DNA of 22,601 nt from an uncultured Eggerthellaceae bacterium (lineage in GTDB: Bacteria; Actinomycetota; Coriobacteriia; Coriobacteriales; Eggerthellaceae), in contig CAKUNS010000026.1 of assembly GCA_934668515.1 (NCBI GenBank), forward strand, positions 1 through 22,601, read 5' to 3'. The notes beneath the pieces were generated by a model, which ran no database searches, had not been told where the DNA came from, and was given only the letters and a program-made list of their open reading frames with translations. The translations under genes and the position numbers were made by a program. This document shows, one piece after another, positions 1-7,684 of the stretch. The number at the start of each line of letters is the position of its first letter. Within the stretch, counting starts at the first letter, position 1.

Positions 1-619
<619 letters not shown>

Positions 620-657
620 GGGAATGCTCCTTGGGTCAAACAACGCCAATGGCGAGA

Positions 658-1311
658 TTAGTCGTGGTAGTAGTTCATGCGCTTTTCGACGCGGCTCAGG
701 ATGAATTCGATCGCAATGTTGATGGTCCAGTAAATGCCGGCGGCAATGACGTACGGAAGCATGCTGACCTGCGAAGCGGCGATTGCCTTGGCCTGGGTGA
801 ACATCTCCATGATGCCAAGGACGAACGCAAGCGAGGTATCCTTGACCAGCGTGATGATCTCGTTGCCCATTGCGGGAAGAATGCGCTTGGCAACCTGAGG
901 CAGCACGATCTTGAAGAACGTCTGAGAACGCGTGTAGCCAAGAACCTCGGCAGCCTCGTACTGGCCGCGCGGAATGGATTGGATGCCGCTGCGATAGATC
1001 TCGGCAAAGTAGGCGGCATAGTTAAGGATGAAGCCGATACCGCATGCCCAGAACTTCCAATCGGTGCCAAGCTGCATGTGGAACAGGTAATACGGGCCGA
1101 AGCAAAGAGCCATCAGCTGAAGCATGAGCGGCGTGCCGCGCATGAACGAGATGTAGATGCTGGCAAGCCAAGACAGCGGCTTGAACTTGCTCATGCGACA
1201 AAGCGCGATGACCACGCCCAAGGGCAGTGAGCCAACCAGCGTGATCACGAAAATCTGCGCCGTCAGGATGAGGCCCTGGCAAAGCAGGCCGAGCATAACC
1301 GATAAATCCAC
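658..1311 (-). CDS. Amino-acid ABC transporter permease (HisM/GlnP type)
   Basis: A 217-residue integral membrane permease that forms the channel of the amino-acid importer. Hydrophobic segments lie near residues 8-36, 48-78, 88-105 and 150-205. The EAA loop that docks onto the ATPase is visible at about 119-139 (EAAEVLGYTRSQ followed by FFKIVLPQ). The conserved FMRGTPLMLQL segment of the HisMQ family is at 56-66. The start is a GTG at 1311, chosen because AGGAAGG sits about 7 nt upstream; an in-frame ATG five codons later is the alternative. The gene lies between the binding-protein gene, separated by a 183 bp hairpin-rich gap, and the ATPase gene. All are on the minus strand and form one operon. 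Length is typical of the family. Confidence 0.93.
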   Translation of the reverse strand: MDLSVMLGLLCQGLILTAQIFVITLVGSLPLGVVIALCRMSKFKPLSWLASIYISFMRGTPLMLQLMALCFGPYYLFHMQLGTDWKFWACGIGFILNYAAYFAEIYRSGIQSIPRGQYEAAEVLGYTRSQTFFKIVLPQVAKRILPAMGNEIITLVKDTSLAFVLGIMEMFTQAKAIAASQVSMLPYVIAAGIYWTINIAIEFILSRVEKRMNYYHD

Positions 1312-1420
1312 GTCGTTCCTTCCTATTCCGATGACGCTTCGGGAAACGAAGCCCGCACGGGAGACAGATGCCGGGCTTGACGCTTTCCGAAATGCCTCGT
1401 TACTTCCCTTTCACGCGCAA

Positions 1421-1486
1421 ACACCTCCCGCCTTGCGACAGGAGGTGCAGCGTGTCATTCCAAATGACCGGTCGGTTGATCGACCG
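1421..1486 (-). promoter_or_regulatory. Three tandem hairpins between binding-protein and permease genes
   Basis: The gap holds three back-to-back inverted repeats. They are CGGTCG/CGACCG (1469-1474 with 1481-1486), GTCATT/AATGAC with a 3-nt loop (1454-1459 with 1463-1468), and CACCTCC/GGAGGTG (1422-1428 with 1441-1447), which encloses a smaller CGC/GCG stem. No long T-run follows on the minus strand, so a full terminator is unlikely. Intercistronic hairpins at this place commonly protect the binding-protein mRNA or give partial termination, so that the lipoprotein is made in excess. That role here is inference. Confidence 0.5.
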
Positions 1487-1494
1487 AATAAATG

Positions 1495-2352
1495 CTACTT
1501 CAAGATCCAGTTGTCGAAGGACAGGCCGTAGTCGGCGTACTTCTCGCAAAGCTTCTGGATGGTGCCGTCCTGATACATTGCCTTCAGGGTCTCGGTGACG
1601 GTGTTGGCAAGCTCGGTGTCGCCCTTCTTGAAGCCGACGGCGTAGTGCTCCTTGGACAGGCTCTCGTCAAGCTGAACGTACTTGTCGCCGGTCTGGGCGA
1701 TTTGGTACTGGGCGATGGAGAGGTCGCATGCAACGGCGTCGACCATGCCGGAATCAAGCTGCATGAAAGCGTTGTTGTAATCGCCGATGGTCTGAGCAGC
1801 GCCGCCAGCGAAGGTTGCTGCAAGCTCGGCCTTGCCCTCGGGGTCTTCAAGAACGGAAAGGGCTGCGGAATCGACCTGGGTCATGACGGTTTTGCCGGAA
1901 AGGTCGGCCAGCGAAGCGATGTTGCTGCCCTTCTTCACCACGACAACTTGTTCGTTAAGCATGTACGGCTCGGAGAAGGTGTAATCGCTCTCGCGGCCTT
2001 CCATGGTGAAGCCGTTCCAGATGCAGTTGATGTTGCCGGCGTTGAGCAGAGCGTCCTTGGCATCCCAGTCGATGGGTTCGGCCTTGAAGTCCCAACCGTT
2101 GCGAGCGGCGACTTCCTTGGCGAGGTCAAGGTCGAAGCCGGTGTAGTTGCCGTCGTCGCCGACGAAGCCGTACGGCGGGTAGGCGGAGTCGAAGCCGACG
2201 GTGAGGGTTTTGGTTGCAGACGAGCTGCCCGAAGAGCTTGCCTGAGCGCTAGCAGACGCGCTGGAGGAAGCCTGCGAGCCGCAGCCGGCAAGTGCGAACG
2301 CAGCCAAGGTCAGCGTGGTTGCAACAGCAGCCAAGAGCTTGAACTTCTTCAT
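1495..2352 (-). CDS. Amino-acid ABC transporter substrate-binding lipoprotein
   Basis: A 285-residue extracellular binding protein that captures an amino acid and delivers it to the permease. The N-terminus is a lipoprotein signal: KK at 2-3, a hydrophobic core, and lipobox LAGC with the lipidated Cys at 24. A Ser/Ala-rich linker of about 24 residues follows. The mature part is a family-3 solute-binding fold (SBP_bac_3), with a start like VGFDSAYPPYGFVGDDG, the block GFDLDLAKEVAARNGW, and the C-terminal pattern of an alpha helix followed by YADYG. The ATG at 2352 has a good AAGGAG upstream. It is first in the operon, behind a recognisable promoter near 2457-2484. Lgt, encoded at 7685-8506, would attach the lipid. 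The ligand is not predictable, though the family points to a polar amino acid. Confidence 0.94.
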   Translation of the reverse strand: MKKFKLLAAVATTLTLAAFALAGCGSQASSSASASAQASSSGSSSATKTLTVGFDSAYPPYGFVGDDGNYTGFDLDLAKEVAARNGWDFKAEPIDWDAKDALLNAGNINCIWNGFTMEGRESDYTFSEPYMLNEQVVVVKKGSNIASLADLSGKTVMTQVDSAALSVLEDPEGKAELAATFAGGAAQTIGDYNNAFMQLDSGMVDAVACDLSIAQYQIAQTGDKYVQLDESLSKEHYAVGFKKGDTELANTVTETLKAMYQDGTIQKLCEKYADYGLSFDNWILK

Positions 2353-2424
2353 GTTGTCTCCTTCTTGCCGGGCGTCGCCTTGCTTTTTTGGCGGTCAACC
2401 CGTGCTCGAACTTCTATCGATTCA

Positions 2425-2478
2425 CTAAAGCACTTTAGAGTGCTAAAGCGATTGCGAGTATAACATACAGGCTCGCAA
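2425..2478 (-). promoter_or_regulatory. Operator-like repeats over the ABC operon promoter and start
   Basis: Two repeat systems are visible. A perfect 7-bp inverted repeat (TTGCGAG at 2452-2458, CTCGCAA at 2472-2478, 13-bp spacer) straddles the -10 region. Immediately downstream are three copies of CTAAAG: direct at 2425-2430, inverted at 2433-2438 and direct at 2443-2448. They include the palindrome AGCACT-TTAG-AGTGCT (2429-2444). The placement over the -10 and transcription start suits a repressor. The regulator is unknown. Confidence 0.45.
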
Positions 2479-2484
2479 GCTCAA
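2457..2484 (-). promoter_or_regulatory. Promoter of the amino-acid ABC operon
   Basis: On the minus strand the -10 box TATACT (2457-2462) carries a TG one base upstream (extended -10). A -35-like TTGAGC lies at 2479-2484, with 16 bp between the boxes. It points at the lipoprotein gene, whose ATG is about 105 bp from the -10. The leader overlaps repeats that look like operators, listed separately. Confidence 0.62.
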
Positions 2485-2517
2485 GCGAAGTTGCGAAAAT
2501 GGAAACAATAGCCACTC

Positions 2518-2537
2518 AGAAGCCGCGAACGGCTGCT
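2518..2537 (-). terminator. Weak hairpin after the Fe-S protein gene
   Basis: AGCCG-CGAA-CGGCT (2521-2534), extended by two more pairs after one mismatch, lies just beyond the stop of the Fe-S protein gene and before the ABC operon promoter. There is only a poor T-rich tail, so termination may be partial. Confidence 0.35.
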
Positions 2538-2562
2538 CTTGCGCAATCGCAAACGCACGCCT

Positions 2563-3714
2563 TTACCTCAAGCGGAAAATGCGAGGCTCGAACGAGAACA
2601 ACTCGTCGGCCGCAATGGGCGCACGTAACGTGATGCTTTTCTTCCAGCAAACGTCTTGGCACAAGCCGCATTGCACGCAATCGCTGGCGCTGAACTCCAG
2701 CACTTTCGACCGCGTCGAGAACTCGTCGCTTGAAGGCGGGCGCTTTATCGCCGAGGTCGGGCAGAACACCGCGCACATCCCGCATGCGTTGCACTTGTTG
2801 ACATCGATGTCGACGGCACCGAAGAACGGAAGATCAACTACTACCGGGCCACCTTCGCCCACATCAGACGTATCGCTCTGAAAATCCGCCGCCCCCACAA
2901 TCGCGTACAAGGCATTCAGCGCAGATTCGCGCCCCGGAACGGGAATGTTCGGCAGCGTGCCTTCGTCAGAAACATGCAAGCGGCGACCGATGTTGTCGTT
3001 CTCGCCAAGACCGAGTTCCTTCTTGATGGCCGTATCCGCCGCAGTGGCGGCGATATCACGCGCCGAGCGCATCGTGTCGGCAAGGAACCCTCGCCTGGTT
3101 GAACCGAACACACCTTCGGTTTCGGAAACAAGCATCGCTTCGGGAAACTCGCTTACACGCTGAACGCAAGCATCAAACCCGCCTGCGCCAAGAACCTGGT
3201 TAGCAGAGGCAACCGCAACGTCCACCGCCTCGTTCACGAACCCGTATTTGCACGACAAGCACCCACCGTCGATCAGCAACACCCCAGAAGCGCCGTCGGC
3301 AATTGGCGAAAGCAAGTCGACCGCCGTCAAACGCCCAAAGCAGGGAACTTCAGCGAACTTGCCAGGGTCGGCAACCTGACGCGCAGCCATGCGCGCGCAT
3401 GTCACTGCAGCAAGACCATCATTCGCTTCACGCGCGACCGCAAGCTGCTGGGCAAGCTGCGAAGCCGTAGGCTCGATAGCGCGGATCGCCTCGGTTGGGC
3501 ACGCCGTCACGCACAACCCGCAATCGACGCAGCGGGTCGTGGCCAATTTGATCTTGTTTCGGTCAACCGATATCGCATCGTTCGGGCAAGCTTCGACGCA
3601 CGCTCTGCAATGGGCGTTCCTATTGCGCACGGCCACGCAGCTGTCCTGCAAGACAACCACACGGCGCTTATCTAAAGATTCTGCAACATCAACCAAGTCG
3701 TTCACGCTGGGCAT
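2563..3714 (-). CDS. Ferredoxin-type multi-cluster Fe-S protein with central Cys-rich MvhD-like segment
   Basis: A 383-residue soluble protein that probably relays electrons in the cytoplasm. The N-terminal pair of cluster motifs has Cys 36/39/43 (with Cys26) and Cys 62/65/68/72. The C-terminal pair has Cys 308/311/314/318 and Cys 346/349/352/356. This gives four potential [4Fe-4S] sites. The middle holds Cys 106, PCFGRL at 124-129, DLL at 133-135 and GCLSCKYG at 151-158. That layout resembles the hydrogenase/heterodisulfide-reductase-linked MvhD-type Fe-S domain, by my reading. There is no signal peptide. I start at ATG 3714, because GAGGTG lies 7 nt upstream, rather than at 3792. It is divergent from a TSUP permease, with no oxidoreductase subunit next to it, so the partner is unknown. 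Confidence 0.82.
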   Translation of the reverse strand: MPSVNDLVDVAESLDKRRVVVLQDSCVAVRNRNAHCRACVEACPNDAISVDRNKIKLATTRCVDCGLCVTACPTEAIRAIEPTASQLAQQLAVAREANDGLAAVTCARMAARQVADPGKFAEVPCFGRLTAVDLLSPIADGASGVLLIDGGCLSCKYGFVNEAVDVAVASANQVLGAGGFDACVQRVSEFPEAMLVSETEGVFGSTRRGFLADTMRSARDIAATAADTAIKKELGLGENDNIGRRLHVSDEGTLPNIPVPGRESALNALYAIVGAADFQSDTSDVGEGGPVVVDLPFFGAVDIDVNKCNACGMCAVFCPTSAIKRPPSSDEFSTRSKVLEFSASDCVQCGLCQDVCWKKSITLRAPIAADELFSFEPRIFRLR

Positions 3715-3739
3715 GGGCGCACCTCGCTTTCGAAACGGA

Positions 3740-3745
3740 AGTATA
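3740..3745 (-). promoter_or_regulatory. Extended -10 for the Fe-S protein gene
   Basis: Minus-strand TATACT at 3740-3745 has TGG directly before it (extended -10 form), about 26 bp ahead of the ATG at 3714. No good -35 stands at 16-18 bp. A TTGACG only 4 bp upstream is too close to count. Confidence 0.4.
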
Positions 3746-3897
3746 CCAGCGTCAAACGATGGAATCGCAGCAATCGCCCCACTGCGCCGCATACGGCGCG
3801 GTAGAATTCACCCTTGCGCAAATCAAGCTCTGGCACTCGCCTTCGAGCAGTCGCCAGGCCTCGCGCAAGAACCGAAACCAGCAACCGGAGCCAGCCC

Positions 3898-4665
3898 ATG
3901 CCTTTCGACCCCATGCAATGCCTGATCATCTTGCCGCTCGTCTTCATCGCGGGCTTCATCGACGCCATCGCGGGCGGTGGCGGCCTGATCTCGCTGCCAG
4001 CCTACATGATCGCGGGCCTTCCGGCGCACACGGCCATCGCCACCAACAAGCTCAGCGCCTGCATGGGAACGGGCCTAACCACGTTCCGCTTCGCCAAAAA
4101 CGGCTACATCCCCTGGAAAATCGCCCTGCCTTGCATTCCCGCAGCTTTCATCGGAAGCGCCGCCGGAGCGCAGCTTACCCTTTTGATCAGCGATTTCTAC
4201 TTGAAGGTTGCCATGCTGGTCATCCTGCCGCTCATCGCGGCCTACGTCATGCGCGACAAGGCTTTCAAGGCCGAAGGCGAAGAGCCACCCCTGAAGAAGA
4301 TGATCCTCATCGGCATGGGCGTCTCGCTTGTAGTGGGCGTGTACGACGGCTTCTACGGACCGGGCACGGGCACGTTCCTGCTTCTTGCCCTAACCGCGTT
4401 CGCACATATGAACCTGACACGCGCGAACGGCACCACGAAGGCCATCAACATGACTACGAACACCTCGGCGCTCATCGTGTTCCTGGTAAACGGAACCGCC
4501 CTGATCCCCTTGGGTCTTCTTGCGGGCGCGTTCAACATCGCCGGCAACTACCTGGGCTCGAAGTCGTTCGACAAGGGCGGCTCCAGAATCGTCAAACCCG
4601 TCATGATCACCGTTTTGGTTGTGTTCTTCATCCGCGTCATCGGCGACCTGACGGGCATTTTCTAA
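3898..4665 (+). CDS. TSUP (TauE/SafE, YfcA-like) membrane permease
   Basis: A 255-residue multi-spanning membrane protein of the sulfite exporter TauE/SafE family, whose known members move small organosulfur or organic anions. The family's two-fold repeat is visible: an N-terminal GFIDAIAGGGGLISLPA (19-35) followed by NKLSA, and a second-half counterpart with YDGFYGPGTGTF near 148 followed by NGTTKAINM. About eight hydrophobic segments fit. I start at ATG 3898, which has CGGAG upstream and begins right at the first hydrophobic segment. Starting at 3814 would add 28 polar Arg-rich residues. It is divergent from the Fe-S protein gene and convergent with the HdeD-like gene only 29 bp away. No clear terminator is seen between the convergent stops. 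The substrate is unknown. Confidence 0.9.
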   Translation: MPFDPMQCLIILPLVFIAGFIDAIAGGGGLISLPAYMIAGLPAHTAIATNKLSACMGTGLTTFRFAKNGYIPWKIALPCIPAAFIGSAAGAQLTLLISDFYLKVAMLVILPLIAAYVMRDKAFKAEGEEPPLKKMILIGMGVSLVVGVYDGFYGPGTGTFLLLALTAFAHMNLTRANGTTKAINMTTNTSALIVFLVNGTALIPLGLLAGAFNIAGNYLGSKSFDKGGSRIVKPVMITVLVVFFIRVIGDLTGIF

Positions 4666-4694
4666 ACGATCCGCGCTTCCCAGGCGGGCGGCTT

Positions 4695-5219
4695 CTAAAG
4701 AATGATCGTGTCAACCTTCCAGCCGTACACGATAAGCGACAGACCGCGCATGATCACGAACACGGCAAGGAAAATGGCGAGCATCGCGGGCCACACGAAG
4801 AAGATCACGCCGCACAGGATATCGACGATACCCGAGAAGATCATCCAGCCCCACAGGCCCAAACCGACGGCGTGAAGTTTAACTGCGGCAACAAGCTCGA
4901 AGATGCCGAACGCCAACACGAAGAAGCCGACCATCCACGAGATCACGTCGGCCAGAAGCACCGGCTGCAAAACGAACATCATGCCCAAGATGAAATCGAG
5001 CACGCCGTAGGCGATCATCCAACCCGAAGGACGAGCGAAGCGAGCGAAACGCGTGTAACCCACCATCGAGAATACTCCGGCAATGATGAAACCGATGCCG
5101 ACGATGGTGGTTATCGTCGCCATGGTAAGACCCGGGAACGCGGTGATCAGACAAGCAAGGATCACAAGAAGAACGCCCGATACGATAAGCCCCCAATCAT
5201 GACGCTTGACCTCGGCCAT
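4695..5219 (-). CDS. HdeD/DUF308 family membrane protein
   Basis: A 174-residue protein with six hydrophobic segments, arranged as three hairpins of the DUF308/HdeD type. After a short charged N-terminus come GLIVSGVLLVILACLITAF (10-28) and a second segment that ends in FSMVGY. Related pairs start with GWMIAYGVLDFILG and GWMIFSGIVDILCG, the internal repeat typical of this family. HdeD is linked to acid resistance in Escherichia coli, but in most bacteria the role is unproven. The ATG at 5219 has a strong AGGAGGT 8 nt upstream. The gene is alone, convergent with the TSUP permease, and probably driven by its own promoter near 5284. Confidence 0.88.
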   Translation of the reverse strand: MAEVKRHDWGLIVSGVLLVILACLITAFPGLTMATITTIVGIGFIIAGVFSMVGYTRFARFARPSGWMIAYGVLDFILGMMFVLQPVLLADVISWMVGFFVLAFGIFELVAAVKLHAVGLGLWGWMIFSGIVDILCGVIFFVWPAMLAIFLAVFVIMRGLSLIVYGWKVDTIIL

Positions 5220-5283
5220 ACGATCTACCTCCTAAATCTGAAGCTTCTCGGCCCCGTCTAAGCAGAGCCCTTGTTTCCTTTTT

Positions 5284-5289
5284 AGTATA
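5284..5289 (-). promoter_or_regulatory. Possible -10 of the HdeD-like gene
   Basis: Minus-strand TATACT (5284-5289) lies in an A-rich stretch 65 bp ahead of the ATG. At 17 bp spacing the -35 would be ACCACA, which matches the consensus in only three positions. Confidence 0.35.
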
Positions 5290-5657
5290 GTCCTTTTATC
5301 CTCACGTGTGGTTTATTTTTCAGTTGGGTATGTTTACAGTAAGGCAACATGGCAGCGGCCAGTTTCCAGCAGCACCTGGGGTCCGAAGAATTACAATCAG
5401 GTTTCTTGAATTTGGAATTGTTCGGGGCTTTATTTGGGCGTTTTTCTACGCAGCCACAGCGCCGAACTATACTGTCAACGCACCTGTTTTTGCGTGCCAC
5501 CCCCCGATGCGATCAAGCTGCGGTTCGCATCGTTTCGCGCCGCTTCAACCAATACGTCGCGCGACTCTCGCAGACACCTGGGCAGCCGCACAAGGCGCCC
5601 CACATCAATGCACAATCGAATATCTTTCGAAAGCTAAGTTAGGAGCATTGAACGTTT
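5290..5657. other. Intergenic stretch with no convincing gene
   Basis: Between the HdeD-like gene and the MFS gene are about 370 bp in which I see no supported gene. The small frames present lack ribosome sites, have low-complexity composition and match no family I know. A TATACT at 5468-5473 on the + strand could be the -10 of the MFS gene, with a long leader of about 180 nt, but no good -35 precedes it. Confidence 0.5.
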
Positions 5658-7595
5658 ATGGGTTTGGATAGGAATCAGAAGATCATGGTTGCCGTTTTGC
5701 TCTCGGGAGCAATCCTGGTGATCCTCAACGCAACGCTGCTGTCGCCGGCGTTGCCGCACATCATGCGCGACACCGGAGTTGACGCCACCACGGTACAGTG
5801 GCTGACCAGCGCCTACTCTTTAGTTGAAGCAGTCGTCATCCCACTGAACGCCTTTTTCGTGGGCCGCTTCAGCACGCGCAAGCTTTTCATCGGCGGAATC
5901 GGCTGGTTCTGCGTCTCGTGCATCATCGCCGCCTGCGCGCCAAGCTTCGGGGTCATCCTTCTTGGCCGCGTCATGATGGCATGCGCTACCGGCATCATCA
6001 TGCCCATGGTGTTCACGCTCATCCTTTTGGTGTTTCCGCGCGAGCAACGCGGCGCGGCCATGGGCATGGTCGGCCTGATGATCTCGTTCGCGCCCGCGAT
6101 CGGCCCTACCCTTTCGGGCGTGCTGGTCGATTCGGTTGGCTGGCGCATGCTGTTCGTGGTCATCGCCGTCATCTGCGTGCTGGTGATGATTCCCGCGTTC
6201 AAGTTCCTGAAGAACTTCGAGGGCTTCGAGAAAGTTCCCTTCGACGTGCCCTCCGTGGTCATGCTGCTTGCGGGCATGCTCAGCCTGCTGTACGGCATCT
6301 CGTCGTCCACCACGGCCAAGAACATCGCGGTGCCGCTGGCGCTTATCGTCTTCGGCCTGATCGTGCTTGCGGTCTTCTGCCGCCGTCAGTTCAAACTGGA
6401 AGTCCCGGTTCTGCGTATTCAGGTTCTTTCCAGCCGCAAGTTCCGCACCGCTGTCATCCTCATCGGCTTGCTTCAGGCATCGATGATCGGCTCCGAGGTT
6501 GTTCTTCCTATTTACGTGCAGCAAGTCATGGGGCAATCCGCCACAGTTTCGGGCTTGCTGATGTTGCCCGGCGCAGTCATCGGCGCAATCTGCGGCCTTA
6601 TCGCCGGCAGGATCTTCGACAACTCGGGAGTGCGCGGCGTCACCGTTTTCGGTGCCTGCGTGCTTGGCTTGGGCGCGTTCGGCGTGACTACATTCAACAT
6701 GGACATGTCCATTCTTATGGTGACCGTGGTGTACTCCACCATGTCCATCGGCATTCAGTTTTTGTCCACCCCGCTGAACACGTGGGGCGTGAACTCGCTT
6801 GACAACAAGGTCGTTCAGCACGCCAATGCGCTTTCTTCCACCACCAATCAGGTCGGCATCTCCATCGGCACGGCGTTCATCGTAAGCCTGACCGCCCTAG
6901 GCTATCTGTTCGTTCCCGCCGACGCAACTGCGCTGCAGGTAACCTACGCCGGCGTTCACACGTCGTTCTGCGGCATGGCCATCATGCTTGCCTGCGTTGT
7001 TTTGGGCATCCTGTTCTTCGTGCGCGACACCAAGGCCGACGAAGCCGTTGACGCACAGCATAAAGCAGAACTCGCAGAACTCGCCGAGAAGCAAAAGGAG
7101 GGCATTCCCGGCGTTGATCGTCCGTTCTTCGTTGCCGACGTCATGAACCCCGAACCCAACGTCATTCGCGATACCGCCACCATCCGCGAAGCCGTCGACG
7201 CCATGCGCGCAACCGAAACCAGCGGCCTGCCCATTGTGGACGCCGACGACAAGCTGGTTGCCTTCATTTCAGACGGCGACATCATGAAGTACCTCTCGAA
7301 CGAAAGCGGCAACTACAACGATGCTACGAACTACTACCGCATCGTCGAAAACGAGGACTTCTGGACGCGTTTGTCCACTATGCTTAATTTGAACGTCATG
7401 CGCCTTGCCACCAAGAAAGTCATTGCCATGGGTGTTGGCGAAGATGCCGAAACCGCATTCAACACCCTGGCCGAGCGCCGCATCAAGAAGGTGCCCGTCG
7501 TGAAGGACGACCGCGTGGTCGGCACGCTTTCCCGCCGCAACATCATCAACACGCTGGCTACCGCCGAGCAGATGCTCGAGGGTATGAAGTATTAG
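5658..7595 (+). CDS. DHA2-type MFS transporter fused to a C-terminal CBS-domain pair
   Basis: A 645-residue fusion. Residues 1-455 are a 14-segment MFS transporter of the EmrB/QacA (DHA2) drug:H+ antiporter type. They carry the TM1 pattern LNATLLSPALP (23-33), a motif-A variant GRFSTRKL (69-76) between TM2 and TM3, and antiporter motif C, SFAPAIGPTLSG (143-154), in TM5. A charged Ala/Glu linker (456-488) leads to two CBS domains, at about 492-548 (VADVMNP ... ISDGDIM) and 578-640 (VMRLATKKV ... LSRRNII). CBS pairs usually bind adenine nucleotides and gate the attached protein, so nucleotide control of efflux is a reasonable inference. In the usual DHA2 TM1 motif the second residue is Asp (LD); here it is Asn. 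The ATG at 5658 follows AGGAG by 12 nt, a rather long spacing. The gene is monocistronic and ends in a strong hairpin. Confidence 0.92.
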   Translation: MGLDRNQKIMVAVLLSGAILVILNATLLSPALPHIMRDTGVDATTVQWLTSAYSLVEAVVIPLNAFFVGRFSTRKLFIGGIGWFCVSCIIAACAPSFGVILLGRVMMACATGIIMPMVFTLILLVFPREQRGAAMGMVGLMISFAPAIGPTLSGVLVDSVGWRMLFVVIAVICVLVMIPAFKFLKNFEGFEKVPFDVPSVVMLLAGMLSLLYGISSSTTAKNIAVPLALIVFGLIVLAVFCRRQFKLEVPVLRIQVLSSRKFRTAVILIGLLQASMIGSEVVLPIYVQQVMGQSATVSGLLMLPGAVIGAICGLIAGRIFDNSGVRGVTVFGACVLGLGAFGVTTFNMDMSILMVTVVYSTMSIGIQFLSTPLNTWGVNSLDNKVVQHANALSSTTNQVGISIGTAFIVSLTALGYLFVPADATALQVTYAGVHTSFCGMAIMLACVVLGILFFVRDTKADEAVDAQHKAELAELAEKQKEGIPGVDRPFFVADVMNPEPNVIRDTATIREAVDAMRATETSGLPIVDADDKLVAFISDGDIMKYLSNESGNYNDATNYYRIVENEDFWTRLSTMLNLNVMRLATKKVIAMGVGEDAETAFNTLAERRIKKVPVVKDDRVVGTLSRRNIINTLATAEQMLEGMKY

Positions 7596-7624
7596 CCAGT
7601 CTCGCCAAATCGTCCCGCGAACGC

Positions 7625-7655
7625 ACAGGGCCCGTCTCAATGAGGCGGGCCCTGT
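7625..7655 (+). terminator. Terminator after the MFS-CBS gene
   Basis: A 14-bp stem (7625-7638 with 7642-7655, one G-T pair, 3-nt loop AAT) starts 29 bp beyond the MFS-CBS stop and is followed by TTG. It may also block transcription from the convergent lgt gene. Confidence 0.75.
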
Positions 7656-7684
7656 TTGCTATCGGGATCAGTTGTTTCGTTGGT

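Noticed and set aside
1492..2463. 323-codon open frame on the + strand
   Set aside because: Exact antisense of the binding lipoprotein gene. The composition is that of a reversed frame.
3740..3757. TTGACG followed by TATACT on the minus strand as a sigma-70 promoter
   Set aside because: Only 4 bp separate the two boxes. Only the extended -10 is kept.
3759..5261. 500-codon open frame on the + strand
   Set aside because: It overlaps the TSUP gene in another frame and the HdeD-like gene antisense. The product is Arg/His-rich without domains, a shadow caused by GC-biased codons.
5349..5642. 97-codon open frame on the + strand in the gap before the MFS gene
   Set aside because: No ribosome site, no conserved pattern, and a competing frame of similar length overlaps it, so I cannot support it as a gene.
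5820..6821. 333-codon open frame on the - strand
   Set aside because: Antisense to the MFS-CBS gene. His/Asp/Ala-rich low complexity.
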